Origin: JALYZC01 sp963725645
GTDB lineage: Bacteria > Actinomycetota > Thermoleophilia > Solirubrobacterales > Solirubrobacteraceae
Reading direction: 5' to 3'
Assembly: GCA_963725645.1 (NCBI GenBank)
Contig: CAVRZD010000002.1
Location: 682,001-746,000 of the forward strand
DNA length: 64,000 nucleotides
In this document: positions 49,965 to 59,995 of the stretch, piece by piece
How positions within the stretch are numbered: the first letter of the stretch is position 1
How the letters are laid out: every line of letters begins with the position of its first letter
Translations under genes and position numbers: made by a program
Notes under the pieces: generated by a model
The model's database searches: none
What the model was told of the DNA's origin: nothing
Seen by the model: the letters and a program-made list of their open reading frames with translations, nothing else

Positions 49965-51284
49965 GTGGCCCGACGTCTATTCGGCACGGACGGCGTCCGG
50001 GGCCCGGCCGGCGAGGTGGTGACCGCCGAGCTCGCCCTGGGGCTGGGTCGCGCGGCGGCCGAGCGCGCCGACGGCGAGCGCCCGCACGTGCTGGTCATTC
50101 GCGACACGCGCGAATCCGGCGCCATGCTCGAGGCCGGCATCGCCGCGGGCGTCACGGCGGCCGGCGGAGACGTGCTGCTCGGCGGGGTCCTGCCCACGCC
50201 GGCCGCGCCGATGCTGATCGACCGCTACGGCCTGCGACCTCGGCGTCGTGCTGTCTGCCTCGCACAACCCCTACACCGACAACGGGATCAAGTTCTTCGG
50301 GGCCGACGGCGACAAGCTCTCCGACGACGTCGAGGCCGAGATCGAGGCCGCGCTCGGAGCGCGAGCCGGCCGTCGCCGAGCGGTTCGGACGCGTGCGGAC
50401 GCTGCACGGCGCGCTCGACGACTACCTGCGCGCGCTGCACGAGCGCTTCGCGCGACCTCGACCTCGACGGCCTCGACGTCCTGCTCGACTGCGCGAACGG
50501 CGCGACCTACCGCGCCGGCCCGGCGATCTTCGAGCGGCTCGGGGCGCGCGTCACCGCCGTCGCGGTCGAGCCCGACGGCCGCAACATCAACGCCGGCTGC
50601 GGCTCGACCCACGTCGAGCGGTTGGCGGAGGCGGTCGTCGCCGGCGGCCACGACGTCGGCTTCGCCTTCGACGGCGACGGCGACCGCGTGCTGGCCGCCG
50701 ACCGCACCGGCGGCGTGGTCGACGGTGACGAGCTGATGGCGCTGGCCGCCAAGCACCTGCGGGCGACCGGGCGGCTGGCCGGCGGCGGCGTCGCGGTGAC
50801 GGTGATGACCAACTACGGCTTCCACGCGGCCATGGCCGAGGCGGGCGTCGAGGTCGCGACCACGCAGGTGGGCGACCGCTACGTGCTCGAGGAGCTGCGC
50901 GCGCGCGGCTGGGCGCTGGGCGGGGAGCAGTCCGGCCACATCATCGAGCTCGGCTTCGCACCCACCGGCGACGGGATCGCGGGCGCGCTGCTGGCGCTCG
51001 AGGCGCTGGACGGCGAGGACCTCGCCGACCGCCACGGCATGGACAAGCTGCCGCAGCGGCTCGTCAACGTGCGCGTGCGCGACCGCGGGGCGATGGCGGA
51101 CGCGACGGCCGTCGGCGACGCCGTCGAGCGCGAGAGCGCGGCGCTCGAGGGCCGCGGCCGCGTCCTCGTGCGCCCAAGTGGCACCGAGCCCCTTGTCCGC
51201 GTGATGGTCGAGGCGCCGACCGAGGCCGAGGCGGGCGAGGTGTGCGACCGCCTGGTGGCCGTCGTCGAGGCCGAGATCGGCTGA
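49965..51284 (+). CDS. glmM: Phosphoglucosamine mutase (three hidden frameshifts)
   Basis: GlmM makes glucosamine-1-phosphate for peptidoglycan. The N-terminus RRLFGTDGVRGPAGEVVTAE and C-terminal RPSGTEPLVRVMVEAPTEAE are in one frame and the reading frame is open throughout, but the ~75 codons between about 50233 and 50455 are nonsense in it. The true segments, with the phospho-serine loop VVLSASHNPYTDNGIKFFG, lie in other frames. Extra bases near 50234, 50357 and 50454 add up to three, hiding the damage. Removing them gives 439 codons with the metal loop FAFDGDGDR. Confidence 0.92.
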   Translation: MARRLFGTDGVRGPAGEVVTAELALGLGRAAAERADGERPHVLVIRDTRESGAMLEAGIAAGVTAAGGDVLLGGVLPTPAAPMLIDRYGLRPRRRAVCLAQPLHRQRDQVLRGRRRQALRRRRGRDRGRARSASRPSPSGSDACGRCTARSTTTCARCTSASRDLDLDGLDVLLDCANGATYRAGPAIFERLGARVTAVAVEPDGRNINAGCGSTHVERLAEAVVAGGHDVGFAFDGDGDRVLAADRTGGVVDGDELMALAAKHLRATGRLAGGGVAVTVMTNYGFHAAMAEAGVEVATTQVGDRYVLEELRARGWALGGEQSGHIIELGFAPTGDGIAGALLALEALDGEDLADRHGMDKLPQRLVNVRVRDRGAMADATAVGDAVERESAALEGRGRVLVRPSGTEPLVRVMVEAPTEAEAGEVCDRLVAVVEAEIG

Positions 51285-51324
51285 CGCGCCGCTTGCGCCG
51301 CTGGCGGCGCCGCGGGCGGCCGAC

Positions 51325-51379
51325 TAGAATGCGTCGCTCCGCCCGCGTCAGGGGCCGGGGGAGCCGCTCGCCGCGGCTC
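51325..51379 (+). promoter_or_regulatory. glmS -10 box and leader hairpin
   Basis: TAGAAT (51325-51330) is a good -10. Downstream, GAGCCGC-TCGCC-GCGGCTC (51361-51379) is a perfect 7-bp hairpin 7 nt before the GGAGG of glmS, close enough to affect ribosome access. It does not resemble the glmS ribozyme. Confidence 0.45.
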
Positions 51380-51402
51380 TCATTCGTGTCGGAGGTTTCT
51401 TC

Positions 51403-53262
51403 ATGTGCGGCATCGTCGGCTACGTCGGGCAGCGGCCCGTGCAGGAACTGCTCCTCGCGGGGCTGGAGAAGCTCGAGTACCGCGGCTACGACAGCGCCGG
51501 GATCTCGATGGTCGCCGACGGGCACGTCGAGTCGGTGCGCGCGGTCGGGAACCTCGGCGCGCTCCGCGAGGCCGTCGGCGTGGCGAGCGGGGCCGGCGCG
51601 GTCGCGGTCGCGCCCAAGCCGGCCACGACCGGCATCGGCCACACGCGCTGGGCGACGCACGGGCGCGTGTCGGAGGAGAACGCGCACCCGCACTTCGACA
51701 CCGAGGAGCGCATCCACATCGTGCTCAACGGCATCGTCGAGAACTTCACGACGCTACGCGAGCGCCTGATCGGCGAGGGCGCCCGCTTCACCTCGGAGAC
51801 CGACGCGGAGGTCGTCGCGCACCTGATCGCCTCCCACTACGACGGCGACCTGATCGCCGCGGTGCGCGACGCCTACGCCGAGCTGCAGGGCCACTACGCC
51901 TTCGTCGCCATGGCCGGCGACGAGCCCGACCTGCTCGTCGGCGCGCGCAAGGAGTGCCCGCTGATCGTGGGGCGCGGCGAGGGCGAGCAGTTCCTGGCCT
52001 CGGCGATTCCCGCCTTCCTCAAGGAGACCCGCAACGTCCAGCAGATCAACAACGACGAGATCGTCGCGATCACCCCCGAGGGCGCGCGCTTCTTCACCGC
52101 CGACGGGACGCCGATCGAGCGGGAGATCGAGGAGGTCACCTGGGACGCGGACACCGCCGAGAAGGGCGGCCACGCGACCTTCATGAGCAAGGAGATCCAC
52201 GAGCAGGCCGATGCGGTCGCCGAGACGATCGCCGACCGCACGGCGCGGGCCGACGGGGTGGACCTCGGCGACCTCGGCGCGATCGACGAGGACTTCCTGC
52301 GCAGCGCGCGCCGGATCGTCGTCGTCGCCTGCGGGACCTCCTACCACGCCGGCCTCGTCGGCCGCTACGCGATCGAGGAGTGGGCGCGGGTGCCCGTCGA
52401 GATGGACATCGCCTCCGAGTACCGGTACCGCAACCCCGTCGTCGGGCCCGACGACCTGGTGGTGGGGATCTCGCAGTCGGGCGAGACGGCCGACACGCTC
52501 GCGGCCATGCGCCTGGCGCGGGAGCGCGGGGCGCGCGTGCTCGCGATCAGCAACGTGATGGGCTCGCAGGCCACCCGCGACGCCGACGGCACGCTGTTCA
52601 CCCGCGCGGGGCTGGAGATCGGCGTCGCCGCGACCAAGACCTTCGTCTGCCAGGTGGCCGCCATGTACCTGCTCGGGCTGCGCATCGCCGAGCTGCGCGG
52701 GACGCTCGCGCCCGAGCGCCTGGCGGAGCTGGTCGAGCAGCTCAAGCGGATGCCGCACTGCATCGACGAGCTGATCGAGGCGTGCGAGGAGCAGATCAAC
52801 GACATCGCACATGCCCACCACGAACGCGAGTTCTTCCTCTACCTCGGCCGTCACGTCGGCCTGCCGGTGGCGCTCGAGGGGGCGCTGAAGCTGAAGGAGA
52901 TCTCCTACATCGCCTGCGACGCGTACGCGGCCGGCGAGATGAAGCACGGCCCGATCGCCCTGCTCGACGAGTCCACGCCGGTTGTCGTCGTCGCCACCGA
53001 CTCGCCGGTGCTGGAGAAGGTGGTGTCCAACATGCAGGAGGTCCGCGCGCGCGGCGCCCACGTGATCGCCGTCGCGACCGAGGGCAACGAGGCGATCGCC
53101 GAGCACGCCGAGCAGGTCATCTACGTGCCACGGACGGACTGGATGCTCGAGCCGCTGCTGGCGGTGATTCCCCTCCAGCTGCTGGCCTACCGCATCGCGC
53201 GCCTGCGCGGCCTCAACGTCGACCAGCCGCGCAACCTGGCCAAGACCGTTACGGTCGAGTAG
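51403..53262 (+). CDS. glmS: Glucosamine-6-phosphate synthase
   Basis: A 619-residue amidotransferase making GlcN-6-P from fructose-6-P and glutamine. The N-terminal nucleophile Cys2 is in MCGIVGYVGQRP, with YRGYDSAG and GHTRWATHG. Two SIS domains follow (ACGTSYHAGLVGR, ISQSGETADTLAAM) and the C-terminus ends VDQPRNLAKTVTVE. ATG 51403 follows CGGAGG. With glmM upstream it supplies UDP-GlcNAc precursors. Confidence 0.97.
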   Translation: MCGIVGYVGQRPVQELLLAGLEKLEYRGYDSAGISMVADGHVESVRAVGNLGALREAVGVASGAGAVAVAPKPATTGIGHTRWATHGRVSEENAHPHFDTEERIHIVLNGIVENFTTLRERLIGEGARFTSETDAEVVAHLIASHYDGDLIAAVRDAYAELQGHYAFVAMAGDEPDLLVGARKECPLIVGRGEGEQFLASAIPAFLKETRNVQQINNDEIVAITPEGARFFTADGTPIEREIEEVTWDADTAEKGGHATFMSKEIHEQADAVAETIADRTARADGVDLGDLGAIDEDFLRSARRIVVVACGTSYHAGLVGRYAIEEWARVPVEMDIASEYRYRNPVVGPDDLVVGISQSGETADTLAAMRLARERGARVLAISNVMGSQATRDADGTLFTRAGLEIGVAATKTFVCQVAAMYLLGLRIAELRGTLAPERLAELVEQLKRMPHCIDELIEACEEQINDIAHAHHEREFFLYLGRHVGLPVALEGALKLKEISYIACDAYAAGEMKHGPIALLDESTPVVVVATDSPVLEKVVSNMQEVRARGAHVIAVATEGNEAIAEHAEQVIYVPRTDWMLEPLLAVIPLQLLAYRIARLRGLNVDQPRNLAKTVTVE

Positions 53263-53301
53263 CGCGCTGCCCGCGGGCCGCCCGGGTAGCATCGGCGCGG
53301 C

Positions 53302-54831
<1,530 letters not shown>

Positions 54832-54832
54832 C

Positions 54833-55963
54833 GTGCCCGTCCGCGCGCTCGCCCGCGTGAACCTCGCCGCGATCGAGCGCAACTGCGCTCGTCTCGGCGA
54901 CGAGTTGACGGGCGGAGCCGAGCTCGGCGTCGTCGTCAAGGCCGACGGGTACGGGCACGGCGCCGTCCCGGCGGCCCGTGCGGCGCTCGCGGGTGGGGCG
55001 CGCTGGATCTGCGTGGCCGCCGCCACGGAGGCCCGTGTGCTGCGAGAGGCCGGGATCGACGGCCCGCTGCTGGTCATGGGCGCGCTGTCGGCCGAGGAGG
55101 TCGACGTGGCGCTGGCGGTGGGCGCCGATGTCACGGCCTGGCGGCCGGGCTTCGTCGAGGATCTCGCGGCGCGGGCCGGCGCCGACGGCGCGGTCGGCGT
55201 CCATGTCAAGCTCGACACCGGGATGGGCCGGCTCGGTACGCGCGACCCGGCCGAGGCGGACGCGGTCGCCGAGGCGGTCGCCGCGGCGACCGGGCTCGAG
55301 CTCGCCGGGGCGATGACGCACTTCGCGACCGCCGACCAGCCCGACGACGATGGCTTCTTCGCCGCCCAACTCGCCCGCTTCGAGCCGTGGGCACGGGCGC
55401 TGCAGGCCCGCCATCCGCGCATCGTCGTCCACGCCGCCAACAGCGCGGCCACGCTCCGCGACCCCGCGGCGCACTTCGACCTCGTGCGCTGCGGCATCGC
55501 GGCCTACGGCATGGACCCGTTCGGGGAGGACCCGGCGGCGCGCCGGCTCGAGCCGGCGTTCGAGCTGCGCTCCTACGTCGGCGACGTCAAGCACTGCGAG
55601 CCGGGCGACAGCGCCGGCTACGGCCGCCGCTTCGTGGCCGCGGAGCCGACGGAGCTGGCGGTGCTGCCGATCGGCTACGGGGACGGCGTACGGCGCGGCC
55701 TCACCAACAACGCCGACGTGCTGATCGGCGGCGCGCGCCACCCGCTGGTCGGCACCGTGAGCATGGACAACATCACCGTCGACCTCGGCCCCGCCCCGGC
55801 GGTCGGTCCGGGCGCCGAGGCCGTCCTGATCGGTGCCGACGGCGACGAGCGCATCACCGCGGAGGAGGTCGCGCGGCGCCTGGACACGATCAACTACGAG
55901 ATCACGTGCGGGATCACGGGGCGGGTCCCGCGCGTCCACCACCGCGACGGAGCGCCGGTGTGA
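54833..55963 (+). CDS. alr: Alanine racemase
   Basis: A 376-residue PLP enzyme supplying D-alanine for the wall. PLP lysine VVKADGYGHGAVP, MGRLGTRDP, the catalytic Tyr region AGYGRRFVA, and MDNITVDLGP near the C-terminus. GTG 54833 gives VRALARVNLAAIERN at the start. The stop overlaps the next gene's GTG. Confidence 0.95.
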   Translation: MPVRALARVNLAAIERNCARLGDELTGGAELGVVVKADGYGHGAVPAARAALAGGARWICVAAATEARVLREAGIDGPLLVMGALSAEEVDVALAVGADVTAWRPGFVEDLAARAGADGAVGVHVKLDTGMGRLGTRDPAEADAVAEAVAAATGLELAGAMTHFATADQPDDDGFFAAQLARFEPWARALQARHPRIVVHAANSAATLRDPAAHFDLVRCGIAAYGMDPFGEDPAARRLEPAFELRSYVGDVKHCEPGDSAGYGRRFVAAEPTELAVLPIGYGDGVRRGLTNNADVLIGGARHPLVGTVSMDNITVDLGPAPAVGPGAEAVLIGADGDERITAEEVARRLDTINYEITCGITGRVPRVHHRDGAPV

Positions 55964-57363
55964 GCGAGGGGCTGGCGGCCGCGCGCGCGGCGCTCGCGGA
56001 GCAGGCCGCCTGGCTGGTCGGCGGCGCCGTCCGCGACCGGCTGTTGGGGCGGGACACCGAGGACTTCGACCTGGTCGTGGTGGGCGACGTCGAGCGCGCC
56101 GCGCGCGCAATCGCCCGCAACGGCCGCGGGACGCCGTTTCCGCTGTCCGAGACGTTCGGCGCCTGGCGGGTCGCCGGACCCGACCGCGCCTGGCAGGTGG
56201 ACCTGTCCGCGCTGGTTGGCGAGACGATCGAGGAGGACCTCGCCCGGCGCGACTTCACCGTCAACGCCATGGCCGAGCCGCTGAAGGACGGTGAGGTCGT
56301 CGATCCGTTCGACGGTGCCGCCGACCTGGCCGCGCGCCGCCTGCGCGTGGTGGCGCCGAGCGCATTCGAGGCCGATCCGCTGCGGGTGGTCCGCCTCGTC
56401 CGGCACGCCCTGGAGCTCGACTTCGAGATCGAGCCGGTCACCGCCGAGCTCGCCCGCGGGTCCGCTCCGGGCCTGCACCGCGTCGCCGGCGAGCGGGTGT
56501 TCGCCGAGCTGCGCCGCATCCTCGACGCCCCGCGACCGTACGACGGGATCGACCTGCTCGACCGGGTGGACGCGCTCGGCGCCGTGGCGCCCGAGCTGAC
56601 CGCGATGCACCGCGTCGAGCAGAGCGAGTTCCATCACCTCGACGTGTGGGGCCACACCATGATCGTGCTCGCCCGGTTGGAGGCGCTCGAGCGCGATCCG
56701 GCCGCGGCGCTCGGGGAGCACGCCGACGCGGTGATGGCCGTGCTGGCGGAGCCTTTGGCGGACGAGATGACGCGGGGCCAGGCTCTGCGCTGGGGCGCGT
56801 TGATGCACGACGTCGCCAAGCCGCGGACGCGGCGGGTGACAGACGCGCGACGCGTGACCTTCCTCGGGCACGACAAGCAGGGGGCCGACATGGCGCGGGC
56901 GATCCTGGGCCGGCTGCGCACGAGCGAACGGCTGCGGGCTCACGTGGCCGCGCTCACCCGGCACCACCTCCGCCTCGGCTTCCTCGTGCACGAGCGCCCG
57001 CTCAGCCCACGGGCCATCCACGCCTACCTGAAGACCTGCTCGCCGGTCGAGGTCGACGTGACCGTCCTGTCCATCGCCGACCGGCTCGCCACCGCCGGTC
57101 GCAACGCGGACGCGGCGATCGACGCGCATCTCGAGCTGGCGCGCGAAATGCTCGGCGCTGCGCTGCGCTGGCGCGCCGGGGGGCCGCCCGAGCCGCTCGT
57201 GCGCGGTGACGACCTCGTGGGCGAGCTCGGGATCGACGCGGGCCCGGAGGTCGGGCGCCTGCTGGCGGAGCTCGAGGCGGCGCAGTTCGCCGGGGAGGTC
57301 ACGACCCGCGACGAGGCGATCAGCCGGGCGCGGGAGCTGCTCCGGCGGCCAGCCGGCGGGTGA
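55960..57363 (+). CDS. cca: tRNA nucleotidyltransferase / poly(A) polymerase family with HD domain
   Basis: A 467-residue nucleotidyltransferase: LVGGAVRDRLLGRDTEDFDL (GG and DxD metal site), RRDFTVNAMAEPL, RVVRLVRHALELDF, then an HD domain (HHLDVWGHTMIVL, GALMHDVAKPRTRR, GHDKQGADMA). It adds or repairs CCA ends of tRNA. GTG 55960 overlaps alr. The 3' end overlaps the convergent M28 peptidase gene by 44 bp. Confidence 0.92.
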   Translation: MSEGLAAARAALAEQAAWLVGGAVRDRLLGRDTEDFDLVVVGDVERAARAIARNGRGTPFPLSETFGAWRVAGPDRAWQVDLSALVGETIEEDLARRDFTVNAMAEPLKDGEVVDPFDGAADLAARRLRVVAPSAFEADPLRVVRLVRHALELDFEIEPVTAELARGSAPGLHRVAGERVFAELRRILDAPRPYDGIDLLDRVDALGAVAPELTAMHRVEQSEFHHLDVWGHTMIVLARLEALERDPAAALGEHADAVMAVLAEPLADEMTRGQALRWGALMHDVAKPRTRRVTDARRVTFLGHDKQGADMARAILGRLRTSERLRAHVAALTRHHLRLGFLVHERPLSPRAIHAYLKTCSPVEVDVTVLSIADRLATAGRNADAAIDAHLELAREMLGAALRWRAGGPPEPLVRGDDLVGELGIDAGPEVGRLLAELEAAQFAGEVTTRDEAISRARELLRRPAGG

Positions 57364-58534
57364 CGGCGTCGCACAGCCGCACCGCGTCGTCCACCGTCTC
57401 GAACAGCACGTTGTCCGCCGTGTCGGTCGGCCAGTGGTAGTTGGCCGGGAGCTTGGTGTCGCGGTTGACCGACCCGATCATCACGGTGTCGTAGCCGCCG
57501 CGCAGCGAGATCAGGCCGTCGGTCGCGTTGCGGAACTTCAGGCCGCGGCGCAGCTCGATCCCCTCCGCCTCCGCGCACTCCGCCATGAGCGACTTGAACC
57601 ACTCGGGGTAGGGCCGCATGACGAGCATGCCCTCGGCCTCGAGGACGATGAGCTGCTCGGAGCCGACCGTGTCGACGCACACGAAGCGCGTGTGCGCGGT
57701 CGGCAATGCCGGGAAGTGGCGGCGGGCGAAGCCGTGCATGCCCTCCATGAAGGACTCCTCCGAGCCGGTCGATACGAGCAGTACGCGGATCCCGTCGACC
57801 GGCCGCTCGGCGAGCGCCTGCGCGATGCCCAGGACCGTGACCGCGCCGGTCAGGTTGTCGTTCGCGCCGGGCACCACGGCCCGCGCGCCGATGTCGGCGA
57901 AGCTCGCCACGCTGCCGGCGGCGAGGACGGTGCCGGCGCGCACCAGGCTCCGCAGGCCCAGCGCGGATCCGACCGCCACGGCGACCGGGCCCGCGAACAC
58001 CGGGAACATGACCGGCGCCGTGGTGTCGCTGCGCTCGAGCAGCCCCGGGAAGTGGTCCGCGACGTACCGGGGGATGGCTGGGTGGAAGACCAGGCCCGAG
58101 TGCGCGGCGTCGTGGTGGCCGACGAACACCACCGCCTCCCGCGCCTCCGGGTCGCCGGCCTCGGCGACGACGTTCCAGGTCGAGCGGTGCGGAAGGAAGC
58201 GCCGGCGGAACCAGAGTGAACCGCCGCCGATGTCGCCGGCCACCCCGGCCGCCGCGAACGCCCCGGCCGCCAGCCCCGCGAGCCGGCGCCCGCGCAGCGC
58301 CGCGAGTCCGCCGAGTGCGGCGATCCCGGTCAGCAGCCCCAGCGGCCACCAGTAGGTGCCGTGGGCGCGCTCCTCCTCGACCCGCACGTCGCGGCAGCCG
58401 GCCGCGCGCAGCTCGCCCGCCAGCCATTCGGCCGCCTCGCGCTCCCCCTCCGATGCCGAGGGGCGCGAGATGGACGCGAGATGGCGGATCGCCGCCTCGA
58501 GCTGACCGGACTGGCGGGCCATTGGTCGCGGCAC
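57320..58534 (-). CDS. M28-family zinc peptidase with membrane segments
   Basis: A 404-residue M28 aminopeptidase-like protein. Zinc ligands are visible in VVFVGHHDAAHSG, GANDNLTGAVTVL, STGSEESFMEG and the C-terminal YHWPTDTADN. Between the N-terminal helix and the catalytic core lie two hydrophobic stretches (WPLGLLTGIAALGGLAAL and a further one near PVMFPVFAGPVAVAVG), suggesting membrane association. GTG 58534 or ATG 58522 may be the start. Divergent from the HIT gene with 30 bp between. Confidence 0.88.
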   Translation of the reverse strand: MPRPMARQSGQLEAAIRHLASISRPSASEGEREAAEWLAGELRAAGCRDVRVEEERAHGTYWWPLGLLTGIAALGGLAALRGRRLAGLAAGAFAAAGVAGDIGGGSLWFRRRFLPHRSTWNVVAEAGDPEAREAVVFVGHHDAAHSGLVFHPAIPRYVADHFPGLLERSDTTAPVMFPVFAGPVAVAVGSALGLRSLVRAGTVLAAGSVASFADIGARAVVPGANDNLTGAVTVLGIAQALAERPVDGIRVLLVSTGSEESFMEGMHGFARRHFPALPTAHTRFVCVDTVGSEQLIVLEAEGMLVMRPYPEWFKSLMAECAEAEGIELRRGLKFRNATDGLISLRGGYDTVMIGSVNRDTKLPANYHWPTDTADNVLFETVDDAVRLCDAVTRRLAAGAAPAPG

Positions 58535-58564
58535 CCTAATTCATTCGCAGTAAGCTCCCGCGCC

Positions 58565-58978
58565 GTGGCCCGGGACGCCGACTGCCTGTTCTGCAAGATC
58601 GTCGCCGGGGAGGTGCCTTCGACGATCGTGGACGAGGACGAGCGGACGATCTCGTTCATGGACATCAACCCGGCCACCCGCGGGCATGCCCTCGTCGTGC
58701 CGCGCGAGCACAGCCACGATCTGCTCGACGTCCCCGATGAGGACCTGGCCGCCTGCACGGCCGCCGCGCGGCGACTGGCTCGGCGCGCGTCCGAGCGCCT
58801 CGGCGCCGATGGCGTGAACCTCCTCAACTCCTGTGGGCGCGCCGCCTGGCAGACCGTGTTCCACTTCCACCTCCACGTGATCCCGCGCTACGCGGACGAT
58901 CCGCTCCGCCTGCCGTGGGTGCCGGGCCCCGGCGACGCGGACGAGATCGCCGGCGCCGCCGATCTCCTGCGCGCCTGA
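58565..58978 (+). CDS. HIT-family nucleotide hydrolase
   Basis: A 137-residue histidine-triad protein: CLFCKIVAGEVPSTIVDEDE at the start and the triad FHFHLHVIPRY. Such proteins hydrolyse AMP-lysine or related nucleotidyl conjugates. TAAGCT (58551-58556) precedes GTG 58565 by 8 nt, fitting a leaderless or short-leader start. Confidence 0.93.
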   Translation: MARDADCLFCKIVAGEVPSTIVDEDERTISFMDINPATRGHALVVPREHSHDLLDVPDEDLAACTAAARRLARRASERLGADGVNLLNSCGRAAWQTVFHFHLHVIPRYADDPLRLPWVPGPGDADEIAGAADLLRA

Positions 58979-59018
58979 CGCACCGCATCTCGGGCGCCTG
59001 GCTAGTGTTGTTGCCCTC

Positions 59019-59615
59019 GTGCCGTCCCATGCCGACCACCGACGGCGAGCACTGCGCCGCCGGCTCGTCGCCGCGGGCCTGAGCGCCGCGGCGCTCGCGG
59101 CCGCGCTGCTCGCGTCGACCGGCCTCGCGGCGACCCCGGCGACCGTGCGCGACGCGAGCGACACCCCCGTCGTGCTGGACCTGCAGTCGGCGTCGCTGAC
59201 CCCTCGTGGGAGCCGCCTCGAGGCGAAGCTGAGCTTCTACGACGACTGGTCCGCCGCCGACCTGATCGCGCCGAGCGGCCCGCCCGGCTCGATCTGCCTC
59301 GATCTGTGGACCAAGCACACGCCGGGTCAGGACGCGCCCGACTTCCTCGTCTGCGCCACCGTCCGCTCGGCCACGCGGCTCACGGCGAGCGTCCTGAAGG
59401 ACACCGGCGACGGCCTGCCGGCCCGTGCCGACTCCGCCACCGCGAGCGTGTCCGGGCGCACCCTCACGCTGCGCTTCCGGCCGGCCGCGATCGGCTCGCC
59501 GCGCCGGCTGCGCTTCGCCGCCGAGGCCACGCAGATGCTGGGCTGCAAGCGCCCGCGAGGCTGCGTCGACCGCGCGCCCAACGGGTCCCGTACTGGCGCG
59601 TTGACGCTCGGTTAG
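59019..59615 (+). CDS. Exported protein of unknown function
   Basis: A 198-residue protein with an Arg-rich start, signal segment LVAAGLSAAALAAALLAST and a beta-rich mature part (VVLDLQSASLTPRGSRLEAK, SICLDLWTKHTPGQDAPDF, TLTLRFRPAAIGSPRRLRFA) containing four cysteines. The family is not recognised. GTG 59019 lies 10 nt after TAGTGT. Confidence 0.65.
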   Translation: MPSHADHRRRALRRRLVAAGLSAAALAAALLASTGLAATPATVRDASDTPVVLDLQSASLTPRGSRLEAKLSFYDDWSAADLIAPSGPPGSICLDLWTKHTPGQDAPDFLVCATVRSATRLTASVLKDTGDGLPARADSATASVSGRTLTLRFRPAAIGSPRRLRFAAEATQMLGCKRPRGCVDRAPNGSRTGALTLG

Positions 59616-59773
59616 CGGTCGTCCGGCGGGGCGCTCCGCGGGCTTTCCGACATGGTACGGTTCCCGCCGTTCGGGTCGGGCTCGCAGCTCGGCGAGAGGA
59701 GTGCAAGCGGTCGCAGGTCGTTGCTGGGCAGGACCTCCGCGCGCGGGCACAACCCCTTCGTGGAGGGAACGGA

Positions 59774-59977
59774 ATGGCAACAGGAACGGTCAAGTGGTTC
59801 AGCGACGACAAGGGCTACGGCTTCATCACGCCCGACGAGGGCGGTCGTGACCTCTTCGTCCACTACAGCGGCGTCGCCGGCGACGGCTTCAAGTCGCTGA
59901 CCGAGGGCGCGAAGGTCACCTACGAGGAAGAAGCCGGCGACAAGGGCCCGAAGGCCGTCAACGTCACGGCCATCTAG
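59774..59977 (+). CDS. csp: Cold-shock protein (CspA family)
   Basis: A 67-residue OB-fold RNA chaperone with RNP1 KGYGFITPD and RNP2 DLFVHYSGV. ATG 59774 follows GGAGGG. The ~150-bp stretch before it (59616-59773) has no gene. It probably contains the long leader usual for csp messages, with a candidate -10 TACGGT near 59655. Confidence 0.96.
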   Translation: MATGTVKWFSDDKGYGFITPDEGGRDLFVHYSGVAGDGFKSLTEGAKVTYEEEAGDKGPKAVNVTAI

Positions 59978-59995
59978 CGCGCCGGCGACGCGAGC

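Noticed and set aside
51330..51403. glmS ribozyme
   Set aside because: The leader is too short and lacks the ribozyme core; only a simple hairpin is present.
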